Source: Bacteroidales bacterium
Lineage (GTDB): Bacteria; Bacteroidota; Bacteroidia; Bacteroidales; UBA932
NCBI GenBank assembly: GCA_022648685.1
Contig: JALCMW010000005.1
Location: 1-64,000, forward strand
Length of the DNA stretch: 64,000 nucleotides
Direction: 5' to 3'
The position numbers and the translations under genes were made by a program. The number at the start of each line of letters is the position of its first letter. Within the stretch, counting starts at the first letter, position 1. The notes beneath the pieces were generated by a model, which saw nothing but the letters and a program-made list of their open reading frames with translations, had not been told where the DNA came from and ran no database searches. This document shows positions 48,334 through 59,056 of this stretch, piece by piece.

Positions 48334-50088
48334 ATGAAAAGTACAGGAAAAGTCATTGGCATCGTTTCCAATCTCGTTACTGTAGAGACAAACGGTCCGG
48401 TGTCCGAGAATGAGATATGCTATATCAATCTCGACGGCACCCTTCTTATGGCCGAAGTCATAAAAGTAACCGGGAAGAACGCTTCCGTGCAAGTATTCGA
48501 AAGCACCAGGGGGCTTAAAAACGGTGACGACGTCATATTCGAAGACAAGATGCTTGAAGCAACTCTCGGTCCCGGACTGCTTTCAAGTGTATATGACGGA
48601 TTGCAAAACAACCTGACGACAATGGAGGGCGTTTTTCTTAAACGCGGAGAATATACCGATCCGCTGGACCATAAGAAGCTTTGGGATTATGTCCCTCTCG
48701 CAAAACCGGGGGACAAGGTTGAAGCTTCCGACTGGCTCGGTGAAGTCAAGGAAGGATGGCTTCCCCATAAAATAATGGTCCCTTTTTCTTTCAAAGGGGA
48801 ATATACGGTGAAATCGGTCACGAAGGCAGGTCAATACAATATAGATGAAACCATAGCCGTATTGACTGACAAAGACGGAGAAGACGTCGACGTGACAATG
48901 ACACAAAAGTGGCCCGTGAAAGTTGCTATCAAATGTTATAGGGAAAAACCGAGGCCGAATAAGATAATGGAAACCGGAGTAAGGGTAATCGATACGTTGA
49001 ATCCGATTGCGGAAGGTGGCACCGGTTTCATCCCCGGACCTTTCGGATGCGGAAAAACCGTGCTTCAGCACTCGATTGCAAAACAAGGTGACGCAGATGT
49101 GATAGTAATGGCGGCTTGCGGAGAACGCGCAAACGAAGTCGTGGAAATCTTCACTGAATTTCCAGAACTGATAGATCCGCACACCGGAAGACATCTGATG
49201 GACAGGACGACGATAATTTGCAATACTTCCAACATGCCCGTTGCAGCCAGGGAAGCTTCCGTATATACAGCTATGACGATATGCGAATATTACAGGGCAA
49301 TGGGGCTGAAATGCCTTCTTCTGGCGGATTCCACATCAAGATGGGCACAGGCATTGAGGGAAATGAGCAACAGGATGGAAGAGCTTCCCGGAGCGGATGC
49401 ATTCCCTGTCGATTTGTCAGCCATCATATCAAACTTCTATTCCCGTGCGGGAATGGTCGTTCTGAACAACGGAAAAACGGGGGCCATCACGTTCATCGGA
49501 ACAGTCTCCCCTGCCGGAGGAAATCTGAAAGAGCCTGTTACGGAATCGACTAAAAAAGCTGCCAGATGCTTTTACGGACTTGAACAGAACCGTGCGGACC
49601 AGAAGAGATATCCTGCTGTGAGTCCTATCGAATCATATTCAAAGTATCTGGAATATCCCGAGATACAAAAATATCTTGCTGAAACTGTTGAAGCGGACTG
49701 GATAGAAAAAGTAAACAAAGCGAAAAATATCATCCGTCTGGGCAAGGAAGCCGAGGAACAAATCAACATCCTGGGAGATGACGGCGTCCCGATGAGTTAT
49801 CATGAAACTTATTGGAAATCCGAACTTCTGGATTTCGTATTCCTGCAGCAGGACGCATTCGACGCTATCGACAGCCTTTGCCCTATTAAGAGACAGAAGT
49901 ACATGCTGGATCTGATTCTAGAGATCAACGACAAAAAATTCGAATTCGACAATTTCGAGAAATGCCGTGACTATTTCAAGAATATGATAAATATCCTGCG
50001 CCAGATGAACTATACCGAATTTGAAAGTGAAAACTTCAACAATTATAAAGAACAATTGACAAAACTTTTGGAAGAAAATGGCAAATAA
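48334..50088 (+). CDS. V-type ATPase catalytic subunit A
   Basis: P-loop GPFGCGKTV; MAACGERANEVVE; DSTSRWAQALREMSNRMEELPGADAFP. Confidence 0.97.
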   Translation: MKSTGKVIGIVSNLVTVETNGPVSENEICYINLDGTLLMAEVIKVTGKNASVQVFESTRGLKNGDDVIFEDKMLEATLGPGLLSSVYDGLQNNLTTMEGVFLKRGEYTDPLDHKKLWDYVPLAKPGDKVEASDWLGEVKEGWLPHKIMVPFSFKGEYTVKSVTKAGQYNIDETIAVLTDKDGEDVDVTMTQKWPVKVAIKCYREKPRPNKIMETGVRVIDTLNPIAEGGTGFIPGPFGCGKTVLQHSIAKQGDADVIVMAACGERANEVVEIFTEFPELIDPHTGRHLMDRTTIICNTSNMPVAAREASVYTAMTICEYYRAMGLKCLLLADSTSRWAQALREMSNRMEELPGADAFPVDLSAIISNFYSRAGMVVLNNGKTGAITFIGTVSPAGGNLKEPVTESTKKAARCFYGLEQNRADQKRYPAVSPIESYSKYLEYPEIQKYLAETVEADWIEKVNKAKNIIRLGKEAEEQINILGDDGVPMSYHETYWKSELLDFVFLQQDAFDAIDSLCPIKRQKYMLDLILEINDKKFEFDNFEKCRDYFKNMINILRQMNYTEFESENFNNYKEQLTKLLEENGK

Positions 50089-51400
50089 GGCATATCAGAG
50101 AGTATATACTCAATTGGAAGCGATTACCAAAGCTACCGTATCGCTGCACGCCAAAGGTGTAGCGAACGACGAACTTGCCGTAGTGGAAGGCCGATTGGGT
50201 CAGGTAGTCAAAACTAAAGGAGATACAGTTACACTCCAGGTATTTTCCGGAACCGAAGGAATTCCGACTAATGCCGAAGTTGCTTTTCTGGGAAATCCTC
50301 CAACTATAAAAGTCAGTGAACAACTTTCGGGAAGATTCTTCAACGCATACGGGCAGCCTATTGACGGTGGCCCTGAAATAGAAGGTGAAGAAAGGCAGAT
50401 AGGAGGTCCTTCGGTGAACCCGTACAAAAGAAGGCAGCCATCGGAACTCATTCCTACGGGAATCGCTGGAATCGATTTGAACAACACGATCGTATCCGGA
50501 CAGAAGATTCCTTTCTTCGCAGATCCGGACCAACCGTATAATCAAGTAATGGCCGACGTAGCCCTGAGGGCCGATGTTGACAAGATCATACTGGGAGGAA
50601 TGGGACTGTCAAACGATGATTATCTGTTTTTCAAGAATGCTTTCGAATCTGCCGGGGCGCTTGACAAAATCATAAGTTTCGTAAACACCACCGAAGAGCC
50701 TCCTGTGGAGAGATTGCTGATCCCGGACATGGCCCTTACTGCGGCAGAGTATTTTGCAGTCGACAAAAATGAGAAAGTACTCGTGCTTCTTACGGACATG
50801 ACTTTGTATGCCGATGCCTTGAGTATCGTCAGCAACCGTATGGATCAGATACCTTCTAAAGACTCGATGCCGGGATCCCTGTATTCGGATCTCGCAAAAA
50901 TATACGAAAAAGCTGTCCAGCTGCCTACGAAAGGTTCCATAACCATCATAGCAGTCACGACACTCAATGATGGGGATATCACACATGCCATCCCGGACAA
51001 TACCGGATATATCACTGAGGGACAATTGTTCCTGCGTGCGGATCCTGATTCCGGAAAGGTAATCATAGATCCGTTCCGTTCACTCTCCAGACTTAAACAG
51101 CTGGTACAGGGAAAGAAGACAAGGGAGGACCATAGCCAGGTCATGAATGCCGGAGTACGTCTGTATGCCGATGCGCAAAATGCCAAGACGAAACTGGAGA
51201 ACGGCTTTGACCTTAGCGACTACGATCACCGCTGTCTGGAATATGCAAAGGAATATGCAACAAAACTGTTGTCCATAGATGTCAATATCAACATAAATGA
51301 AATGCTTGATACCGCGTGGGAACTTTTCTCGAAATATTTCAGCAAAGCTGAAACCGGAATCAAACAAAATATGATAGACAAATATTGGAAAGATAAATGA
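50078..51400 (+). CDS. V-type ATPase subunit B
   Basis: VYTQLEAITKATVSL; SGQKIPFFADP; LTDMTLYADALSIVSNRMDQIPSKDSMPGSLYSDLAKIYEKA. Confidence 0.96.
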   Translation: MANKAYQRVYTQLEAITKATVSLHAKGVANDELAVVEGRLGQVVKTKGDTVTLQVFSGTEGIPTNAEVAFLGNPPTIKVSEQLSGRFFNAYGQPIDGGPEIEGEERQIGGPSVNPYKRRQPSELIPTGIAGIDLNNTIVSGQKIPFFADPDQPYNQVMADVALRADVDKIILGGMGLSNDDYLFFKNAFESAGALDKIISFVNTTEEPPVERLLIPDMALTAAEYFAVDKNEKVLVLLTDMTLYADALSIVSNRMDQIPSKDSMPGSLYSDLAKIYEKAVQLPTKGSITIIAVTTLNDGDITHAIPDNTGYITEGQLFLRADPDSGKVIIDPFRSLSRLKQLVQGKKTREDHSQVMNAGVRLYADAQNAKTKLENGFDLSDYDHRCLEYAKEYATKLLSIDVNININEMLDTAWELFSKYFSKAETGIKQNMIDKYWKDK

Positions 51401-51408
51401 TATAAGTC

Positions 51409-52026
51409 ATGGCAATAAAATTCCAATACAACAAGACTTCGCTAAACAACCTTAACAAGCAGCTTAAGGTCAGACAGAATGCCCTCCCTACTCTTCAGAA
51501 TAAGGAATCGGCACTTCGTCTGGAGGTGCGTAAAGCGAAGAACAAATCTAAAGAGCTTATTGCCGACCTTGATGCCGCACTTAAGAGATACGATTACCTG
51601 GCAGCTCTATGGAATGAATTCGAACCCAATCTGATATCCATTACGGATATTGATCTGACAACAATCAAGGTTGCGGGTGTGAAGACTCCGGAGCTTAAAG
51701 ATATCCATTACGAAATCAAACCTTTCAACGCTTTCGTAAAACCGGCGTGGTTCGCAGACGGAGTATCCATACTCAAAGACCTGTCTAGACTGGGCATAGA
51801 GTCCGAAGTCTATATGGAGAAAAGCAGGATTCTGGATTACCAAAGGAAAAAGACGACGCAAAAGGTAAATCTTTACGAAAAAATCCAGATACCGGGATAT
51901 CAGGAAGCAATCCGGAAAATCAAAAGGTATATGGAAGACGAAGAAAACCTGAGCAAAGCTTCATCGAAGATTGTCAAAAACAGACATGAAGCGGAAGAAG
52001 AAGAGGAGGAAAAGAACAATGGTTGA
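51409..52026 (+). CDS. V-type ATPase subunit D
   Basis: FQYNKTSLNNLNKQLKVRQNALPTLQNKESAL; C-terminal IQIPGYQEAIRKIKRYMEDEE. Confidence 0.92.
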   Translation: MAIKFQYNKTSLNNLNKQLKVRQNALPTLQNKESALRLEVRKAKNKSKELIADLDAALKRYDYLAALWNEFEPNLISITDIDLTTIKVAGVKTPELKDIHYEIKPFNAFVKPAWFADGVSILKDLSRLGIESEVYMEKSRILDYQRKKTTQKVNLYEKIQIPGYQEAIRKIKRYMEDEENLSKASSKIVKNRHEAEEEEEEKNNG

Positions 52027-53857
52027 AAAAATGACTGACTATTCTTTCATTCTCCTGAACGGAGAACAGGAAGAATTCCTTGAACGGATACGCGAGTTCG
52101 GAGTTATGGATATAACCCGTTCCGACAAGCCTGTGGATCCTTCTTCTTCAGCTCTGCTGGAAAAGGCGCGGGATTGCAAGAATGCGATTGCATTGCTTGG
52201 ACGGACCGATTATTCGAAAGACCCCGATATAGACAAGATAAAACAAGCTGAAAGTTCGATAATTCTTGACAGTGACCTGACAAAAGATACTGACGATTCT
52301 TTCGAACGGCTCGCTATGCTGAAAGCACAACTTTCCGCTGCCAAAGCCGAAGTACAGGCAAGGAAGCCATGGGGACTGTTCGACAAGGAGAAACTTGAGG
52401 CGATTTCGGAAAGCGGATATAAGGTAGGATTCCACATTGTACCATCCAAAAGGTTCGACAAGGAATGGGCTTCAACGTGTCCTCTGGAAATCATCAGGAA
52501 TAACGGAAGCAAAATCTTTTTCGTTACAATTACGAAAAAAGACGAAGAAATCCCTATCCCTGTAGAAGAAATTCCTGCTCCGGCAGGAACTTTCGTCCAG
52601 GCTGAAGAAGAACTGAATGCAATCTCATCGAAGATAATAGAAACGAAAGGAAGAATACTGGCATTGAAAGAAAAGACGATGGAAATGAAGCTGTCATACG
52701 ACGGGCTCTTGTCCGAACTCGATTTATATCTGGCCAATGTCTCTTCCGAAACAGCAGTCGAAAACAAAATAGTCGTATTGCAGGGATTCGCTCCGGTAAG
52801 CAATAAAAAGGAAATATGTTCATATCTGGATTCTGAGGGTATCTTTTATATAGCCGAAAAGGCTAAAGCAGAGAACAATCCCCCTGTGAAGCTGAAAAAC
52901 AACTGGTTCGCTTCGATTTTCGAACTTATAGGCAATTTCTATATGCTTCCGAAATATGATGAACTTGACCTGACACCGTTTTTCGCACCTTTTTACATGT
53001 TGTTTTTCGGATTCTGCCTTGGTGATTTCGGATACGGAACCATACTTCTGGCATTGGGAATCGCAGGTATATTCCTCTTCCCGAAATTCAAGAAAGTCGC
53101 CAAACTGGTAGCACTTCTCGGAGCCGGGGCAATGATAATGGCATTGCTTAACGGGCCTATTTTCGGAAGCAGCATGATCAACTGGTTCGGGATCAATCCC
53201 GACAACAATATGATGGGTTGGCTCAAAGCAGGAAAAGACTGGCCTATGGATAATCTGGATATGTTCTGGTTCTCCATGATATTCGGCCTTGTGCAAATCA
53301 TATTCGGAAGAATCATTGCGGCTGTGAAAGCTACGCAGAAATTCGGATGGCAGGCCGGATTGTCCAATGTAGGATGGATTGCATTCATAATATGGATATC
53401 ACTTTATTTTACCGAATGGTATCACGGCTGGGATGCCGGAACCGTAATGAAACCATGGCTAAGCCATATCCTGCTTGCGATCGCGGGAATAGGCGTGATA
53501 TTCTTCTCGAAGATTTCCGGGAACTTTTTCCTGCGGATTCTCAAGGGAGTAGCTTCAATATATGATGTAACCGGACTTTTGGGAGATGTCTTGTCATACA
53601 TAAGGCTTTTCGCCCTGGGCGTATCCGGAGGCATATTGGGAAGCGTGTTCAACAGTATGGCGCTGCAACTTGGAGGCATTCCTTACATCGGATGGTTCTT
53701 CTGCCTGCTTTTGCTCATCGTAGGACACTTGCTTGTGATGTTCCTGTCGAGTCTGAGCGCATTCGTACATCCTATGCGTCTTACTTTTGTGGAATTTTAT
53801 AAAAACGCCAATTTCGAAGGCGGAGGCAGAAGCTATAAGCCTCTTATCAAGAAATAA
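52019..53857 (+). CDS. V-type ATPase subunit I (a-subunit)
   Basis: MVEKMTDYSFILLNGEQEEFLERIREFGVMDI; membrane domain with LLGDVLSYIRLFALGVSGGILGSVFN. Start set at 52019, overlapping subunit D. Confidence 0.94.
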   Translation: MVEKMTDYSFILLNGEQEEFLERIREFGVMDITRSDKPVDPSSSALLEKARDCKNAIALLGRTDYSKDPDIDKIKQAESSIILDSDLTKDTDDSFERLAMLKAQLSAAKAEVQARKPWGLFDKEKLEAISESGYKVGFHIVPSKRFDKEWASTCPLEIIRNNGSKIFFVTITKKDEEIPIPVEEIPAPAGTFVQAEEELNAISSKIIETKGRILALKEKTMEMKLSYDGLLSELDLYLANVSSETAVENKIVVLQGFAPVSNKKEICSYLDSEGIFYIAEKAKAENNPPVKLKNNWFASIFELIGNFYMLPKYDELDLTPFFAPFYMLFFGFCLGDFGYGTILLALGIAGIFLFPKFKKVAKLVALLGAGAMIMALLNGPIFGSSMINWFGINPDNNMMGWLKAGKDWPMDNLDMFWFSMIFGLVQIIFGRIIAAVKATQKFGWQAGLSNVGWIAFIIWISLYFTEWYHGWDAGTVMKPWLSHILLAIAGIGVIFFSKISGNFFLRILKGVASIYDVTGLLGDVLSYIRLFALGVSGGILGSVFNSMALQLGGIPYIGWFFCLLLLIVGHLLVMFLSSLSAFVHPMRLTFVEFYKNANFEGGGRSYKPLIKK

Positions 53858-53871
53858 TATAAACAATTTAA

Positions 53872-54339
<468 letters not shown>

Positions 54340-54362
54340 TTAAGACTATCCAATAAAAAGAG

Positions 54363-54393
54363 AAAAGGATGACTGAGATATCAGCCATCCTTT
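54363..54393. terminator. Bidirectional terminator between the V-ATPase operon and rpmE2
   Basis: AAAGGATGACTGAGATATCAGCCATCCTTT hairpin between convergent genes. Confidence 0.75.
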
Positions 54394-54418
54394 CTTTTTA
54401 ATTTCCTTGCAGAAAAGA

Positions 54419-54670
54419 TTATTTCTTTCTGTTCTTGTATCTTTGATAGAATTTGTCAACTCTTCCGGCAGTATCAACAAGTTTGGTCTTGCCGGTAAAG
54501 AACGGGTGGGATGTATTTGAGATTTCTACTTTCACCAACGGATATTCAACTCCTTCGATTGAAATAGTCTCTTTGGATGCGGCGCATGAACGTGTCACAA
54601 ACACCTGTTCGTTTGACATATCCTTGAAAGCTACAAGACGGTAGGTTTCGGGATGAATTTCTTTTTTCAT
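54419..54670 (-). CDS. rpmE2: 50S ribosomal protein L31 type B
   Basis: [50 protein letters not shown]; lacks the zinc-ribbon CxxC. Confidence 0.97.
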   Translation of the reverse strand: MKKEIHPETYRLVAFKDMSNEQVFVTRSCAASKETISIEGVEYPLVKVEISNTSHPFFTGKTKLVDTAGRVDKFYQRYKNRKK

Positions 54671-54737
54671 TTCTTAATTATTATAAGTATTCTTATGAAG
54701 TTGCAAAATTATCAATAATTACCAAACAATCCAAATT

Positions 54738-55802
54738 TTATTTGATTCTGAAAGGCTGTACGTCATATAAAATATAGCGTTTGGCTTTCCTTATCCATTT
54801 TTGCTCTTCCACCTTTATATATTCCTTCAGCTGCGGAAAATTCATACCCCCTTCTATGAAAGAAGCCAGCGAAGGATCAGCCAGCATATCGTAAAAATCG
54901 GAGTAAAGCTCGAACTGGGAATATCTCCCGGCAAAGAACTTCATAAGCTGAAGGGTATGGATCAGGGAATGGTATTCCGCCCCCGGTTCCAGCATAATCT
55001 GATAACCGTAACACTTCTCTCCGGCATAACGACCGAAAGCCGGAGTAAAGCTGCAAGGACGCATCATCACACCGGCAGGGACAGGCAGCACATCGAACTT
55101 CCCGTGTTTAATGAACGGCGCGCCTATGTATTCATACGGTCTTGCCGTTCCTATTGCGGGAGTTATGCTCGTTCCATTCCATAAAGCTCCGCCGCTGTAC
55201 ATATAGCTTGTGAACATACCGGGAAAATCGGAAGCGGGAGCGATAGTCCATGGCAAAAGCTGCTTGTTAGAATCTGTCGCATTAGCCGAAATGACATGCA
55301 GAGGATATCTTGCTCCTATTTCCACATAATATAAATTACATAGCTCCCCCAATGTCAAGCCGTGCCTGTGCGCCACTTTCGGAATAAATGTATCGCCGTC
55401 ATCTTTAGGGACAGTGCCTTCTACCACCCTTCCCGCCGGATTCATATGATCCACTATATACAAAGAAGGGGATGAATCCAGGCTTTTCATTACGGACATA
55501 AGATGGAAAACGTCTTCGGTGTAATTGAAATACCTGGACCCTGCATCCTGAATTTCCACGACAATGGCATCAAGTCCCGAAATCTGTTCCCGGGAAAAGG
55601 AAATGTGGTCTGTCCCTTGTGACAGTTCAGTTTCCGCCGGACTGAAAATAGCAGCAAGATTGCCGCGTTCCCTGAAAAGATCGTACATGAATCTGCCTTT
55701 GGCCGTATCCCAACAATTCTGAGTACAAAAGCAACCTACCCTACCCTCGAGCAGAGCCTTGTCCAGCTGATCTTCCAGAGGAGTTGTCCTGAATGAAAAC
55801 AT
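54738..55802 (-). CDS. DUF1343 (NamZ-like) protein without signal peptide
   Basis: VVEIQDAGSRYFNYTEDVFHLM, VDHMNPAGRVVEGTV, GLTLGELCNLYY, GTSITPAIGTARPYEYIGAPFI. Confidence 0.85.
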   Translation of the reverse strand: MFSFRTTPLEDQLDKALLEGRVGCFCTQNCWDTAKGRFMYDLFRERGNLAAIFSPAETELSQGTDHISFSREQISGLDAIVVEIQDAGSRYFNYTEDVFHLMSVMKSLDSSPSLYIVDHMNPAGRVVEGTVPKDDGDTFIPKVAHRHGLTLGELCNLYYVEIGARYPLHVISANATDSNKQLLPWTIAPASDFPGMFTSYMYSGGALWNGTSITPAIGTARPYEYIGAPFIKHGKFDVLPVPAGVMMRPCSFTPAFGRYAGEKCYGYQIMLEPGAEYHSLIHTLQLMKFFAGRYSQFELYSDFYDMLADPSLASFIEGGMNFPQLKEYIKVEEQKWIRKAKRYILYDVQPFRIK

Positions 55803-55803
55803 A

Positions 55804-57258
55804 TCAACCGTTTATTATCTTCCTGGCAATCCCGATCACGTCTTCGCCAAGTTTTGCAGCTTCGGTTTCAGTACCGGCTTCCGAATATATCCTTATGATG
55901 GGTTCGGTATTGGATTTGCGCAGATGGACCCAGCTTTTGTCCTTTTCGAACGTTATCTTGACTCCGTCGATATCATTGACGTTTTCATTTGAATAGATTG
56001 ATTTCATCTCGGACAATATTTTATCTATCAAGGACTTATCCGAAAGCTCGATCTTATTTTTAGCTATATGGTATTCAGGATACGTCTTTTTTAATTCCGA
56101 AACCTTCATTCCCTTACGGGCCAGATTCGAAAGGAACAAAGCTACTCCCACCATAGCATCCCTGCCGTAATGAAGAGCCGGATATATAACCCCTCCGTTG
56201 CCTTCGCCCCCTATAAGAGCTCCGGTTTCACGCATCTTTGTAGTAACATTGACTTCACCGACTGCGGAAGCGTAATAAACACCGCCGTATTTCTCGGTAA
56301 CATCCCTCAAAGCCCTTGTGGAAGAAAGATTGGAACATGATACGAATTTGAACGGAGCTGCAGCCTGGTCCAAGCTCCTGCCGGTTTCAGCCGCTTCTTC
56401 GGCTGTTCTGGAGAACAAATAATCTGCGACGCTGACCAAGGTATATTCCTCGACAAAAGGTTTTCCGTCCTCACATATAAACGCGAGACGATCAACATCG
56501 GGATCCACGGAAATACCGAGATCCGCTTTACTGTCAACTACTTCAGAGCACAAATCCGTAAGATTTGCAGGAAGCGGCTCCGGATTGTGGGCGAAATTCC
56601 CTGTCGGATCACAGTTAAGACGTACGCATTCTACACCGAGCCTGTCTAGAAGACGGGGCATAATTATTCCTCCCACGGAATTTATAGCATCCAGAACAAC
56701 CTTGAAACGGGCCTTTTTCACGGCTTCCACATCAACGGCCGGCAAAGACAAGACGGCATCAATATGCCTGTCCGTGAAATCTTCCTCGGTAATGGAACCC
56801 AGCGAATCCACATCAGCGAAATCGAAGTCCCCTCTGTCGGCGCAGTCAAGTATGGCTTTGCCTTCTTCGGCATTGAGAAACTCACCTCTCTCATTGAGAA
56901 GTTTCAAAGCATTCCATTGACGTGGATTATGGGATGCTGTTATGATGATGCCTCCGTCGGATTTTGAGAAAATCACGGCCATTTCAGTAGTAGGCGTCGA
57001 AGCAAAACCGGCTTTGATGACATTCACTCCGCAAGCTGCAAGAGTTCCGCATACCAACTGTTCCACCATTTCGCCCGAAAGCCGGGCATCTCTTCCTACA
57101 ACAACCGTATACCTGGCTCCGGTCGGTTTGGGACGGCGTCTGCGCAACTCGGAACAGTAGGCATACGAAAACCTGACAATGTCGACAGGCGTCAGGGAAT
57201 TTCCGGGCACACCTCCTATGGTACCTCTTATTCCCGAAATTGATTTTATCAATGTCAT
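55804..57258 (-). CDS. glmM: Phosphoglucosamine mutase
   Basis: IKSISGIRGTIGG; VVGRDARLSGEMV; IIITASHNPRQWNALKLLN; SVDPDVDRLAFI; VHLRKSNTEPIIRIYSEA. Confidence 0.92.
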   Translation of the reverse strand: MTLIKSISGIRGTIGGVPGNSLTPVDIVRFSYAYCSELRRRRPKPTGARYTVVVGRDARLSGEMVEQLVCGTLAACGVNVIKAGFASTPTTEMAVIFSKSDGGIIITASHNPRQWNALKLLNERGEFLNAEEGKAILDCADRGDFDFADVDSLGSITEEDFTDRHIDAVLSLPAVDVEAVKKARFKVVLDAINSVGGIIMPRLLDRLGVECVRLNCDPTGNFAHNPEPLPANLTDLCSEVVDSKADLGISVDPDVDRLAFICEDGKPFVEEYTLVSVADYLFSRTAEEAAETGRSLDQAAAPFKFVSCSNLSSTRALRDVTEKYGGVYYASAVGEVNVTTKMRETGALIGGEGNGGVIYPALHYGRDAMVGVALFLSNLARKGMKVSELKKTYPEYHIAKNKIELSDKSLIDKILSEMKSIYSNENVNDIDGVKITFEKDKSWVHLRKSNTEPIIRIYSEAGTETEAAKLGEDVIGIARKIING

Positions 57259-57346
57259 ATAAAAAAAACGATTTAAATTCAACTTAACATAGATCGTGTC
57301 GTTAATACAAATTTAAAATTAAATAGCCCGATAAGCAAATTTATAT

Positions 57347-57354
57347 TATTTTTG
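57347..57354 (+). promoter_or_regulatory. -7 element upstream of the DUF486 gene
   Basis: TATTTTTG matches TAnnTTTG. Confidence 0.4.
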
Positions 57355-57374
57355 CATCTTCATTTTCAGGTTAT

Positions 57375-57743
57375 ATGAAAGGACTATGGACAATACTTTT
57401 ACTGGTAACATCTAATATATTCATGACATTCGCATGGTACGGACATCTTAAACTTCAGGAGATGAAAGTTTCCACAGGATGGCCTCTTATTATTGTAATT
57501 GTTATTTCCTGGAGCCTGGCCTTTTTCGAATACTGCGCGCAAGTCCCTGCCAACAGAATTGGTTTTTCCGGAAACGGAGGCCCTTTCAACATAATACAAC
57601 TGAAAGTCATACAGGAAGTCATATCGCTCATGGTATTCACGGTGGTCGTATCTTTCCTTTTCAAAGGACAATCCCTGCAATGGAATCATTTCGCGGCTTT
57701 TGCATGTCTTGTTATGGCAGTATTCTTCGCATTCCTCAAATAG
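57375..57743 (+). CDS. DMT family protein (DUF486)
   Basis: Four hydrophobic segments; FMTFAWYGHLK; FEYCAQVPANRIGFSGNGGPFNIIQLKVIQEVISL. Confidence 0.9.
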   Translation: MKGLWTILLLVTSNIFMTFAWYGHLKLQEMKVSTGWPLIIVIVISWSLAFFEYCAQVPANRIGFSGNGGPFNIIQLKVIQEVISLMVFTVVVSFLFKGQSLQWNHFAAFACLVMAVFFAFLK

Positions 57744-57815
57744 ATATATAAGACTGAAACAAGATACGCGGAAGATAAATATCAAAGCAATATTTGCAGT
57801 AAAAATAAAAATACC

Positions 57816-57823
57816 TATATTTG
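57816..57823 (+). promoter_or_regulatory. -7 element upstream of tRNA-Glu
   Basis: TATATTTG, 18 nt before the tRNA. Confidence 0.5.
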
Positions 57824-57841
57824 CACTTCAAAATTCGAAAT

Positions 57842-57913
57842 GCTGGGTTCGTATAACGGTTAGTACTCGAGATTCTCAATCTCGCAATATGAGTTCGATT
57901 CTCGTACCCAGTA
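57842..57913 (+). tRNA. tRNA-Glu(CTC)
   Basis: Hand-folded cloverleaf: acceptor GCTGGGT/ACCCAGT, D-arm GTAT-AACGGTTA-GTAC, anticodon arm CGAGA-TTCTCAA-TCTCG (CTC), T-arm ATGAG-TTCGATT-CTCGT; CCA not encoded. Confidence 0.82.
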
Positions 57914-57957
57914 CAAATACAAAGGTAACTTAACGGTACCTGATTAACAGTAACTAA

Positions 57958-57990
57958 GAGGAGCCGCATCGGAATGGCTCCCCTTTTTCT
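57958..57990 (+). terminator. Terminator after tRNA-Glu
   Basis: GGAGCC-GCATCGGAAT-GGCTCC followed by a T-rich tract. Confidence 0.7.
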
Positions 57991-57998
57991 TTTTTCAC

Positions 57999-58703
57999 AT
58001 GATGAAACTTCCAGATCAGATAAAAGTGATGGCATTCGATGCCGATGACACGCTTTGGGATACACAGTCCTACTACGATAATGTAGAACATAAGTTATGT
58101 CTCGCCCTCTCGGCTTTCGGAAACGAATCGTCAATCAGGGATGAGATTTATGCAACCGAAAATGCTAACATGAAAGATCTCGGGTTCGGCGCTCAGGCAT
58201 TCACTTTATCATTGATAGAAACAGCAATCAGGGTGAGTTCCGGGGAAACGCAGCCGACTCTGATAAACAAAATAATAATAGAAGGCAAAGCATTGATGAA
58301 CATACCGTCTACGCCTCTTCCCGGAGTCATCGATACTCTGGAAAAGATTCGTTGCAACGGAAAATATTACATGGTGATATTCACAAAAGGCAATCCTCTG
58401 GATCAGGAAAACAAAATCGAACGTTCCGGACTTGGAAAATTCTTCGATAAGACCGTCATCGTCTCGGACAAGACTGAAAAGGAGTATAATTCACTATGCA
58501 AATCGCTGAACATCAAACCGGAAGAATTCGTCATGATAGGAAATTCGTATAAATCGGACATTTCTCCCGTACTTGGCATCGGAGGATATGGAATCCATAT
58601 CCCCTACGGCATAACATGCCATCTGGAAACAGCCGACGGAGCCGACCATGACAATTTGTTCAGAGCCGGCAAATTCGAAGGAATATTGCCTCTCATCCCC
58701 TGA
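57999..58703 (+). CDS. HAD-family hydrolase
   Basis: Motif I MAFDADDTLWD; TKGNPLDQENKIERSGLGKFFD; FVMIGNSYKSDISPVLGIGGYGIHIP. Confidence 0.88.
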   Translation: MMKLPDQIKVMAFDADDTLWDTQSYYDNVEHKLCLALSAFGNESSIRDEIYATENANMKDLGFGAQAFTLSLIETAIRVSSGETQPTLINKIIIEGKALMNIPSTPLPGVIDTLEKIRCNGKYYMVIFTKGNPLDQENKIERSGLGKFFDKTVIVSDKTEKEYNSLCKSLNIKPEEFVMIGNSYKSDISPVLGIGGYGIHIPYGITCHLETADGADHDNLFRAGKFEGILPLIP

Positions 58704-58751
58704 CCATCCACAATTTTCCATACCAGAAAATATTATTCGTAAATTTTCGAA

Positions 58752-58790
58752 CATATTGTTTGCATTATTACGAACAATATGCTATTTTTG
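58752..58790 (+). promoter_or_regulatory. Promoter with an embedded palindromic operator for the thioredoxin/permease/ArsR genes
   Basis: CATATTGTT-N12-AACAATATG (58752-58781); TTTG (58759-58762), 20-nt spacer, TATTTTTG (58783-58790). Confidence 0.65.
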
Positions 58791-58819
58791 TGGCACCGTT
58801 TCAAACATGATACACAAAA

Positions 58820-59053
58820 ATGGAAATCAAAATCTTGGGTTCAGGATGTTCCAGATGCAAAGCACTGGAGATCAATGTAAAAAAGGCTTGCGAGGAACTA
58901 AATCTCGATGCCGGAATCACGGAAGAAAGAGATATGGCCGAAATCATATCATATAATGTGATGGGATTGCCGGCATTGGTAGTAGATGAAAAGGTTATCT
59001 CTGCCGGAAAGGTTTTGTCCGTCGCCGAAATACGTGATCTTCTTTCGAAATAA
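58820..59053 (+). CDS. Thioredoxin-family small redox protein
   Basis: 77 aa; MEIKILGSGCSRCKALE (CxxC); MGLPALVVDEKVISAGKVLS. Confidence 0.9.
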   Translation: MEIKILGSGCSRCKALEINVKKACEELNLDAGITEERDMAEIISYNVMGLPALVVDEKVISAGKVLSVAEIRDLLSK

Positions 59054-59056
59054 TAA

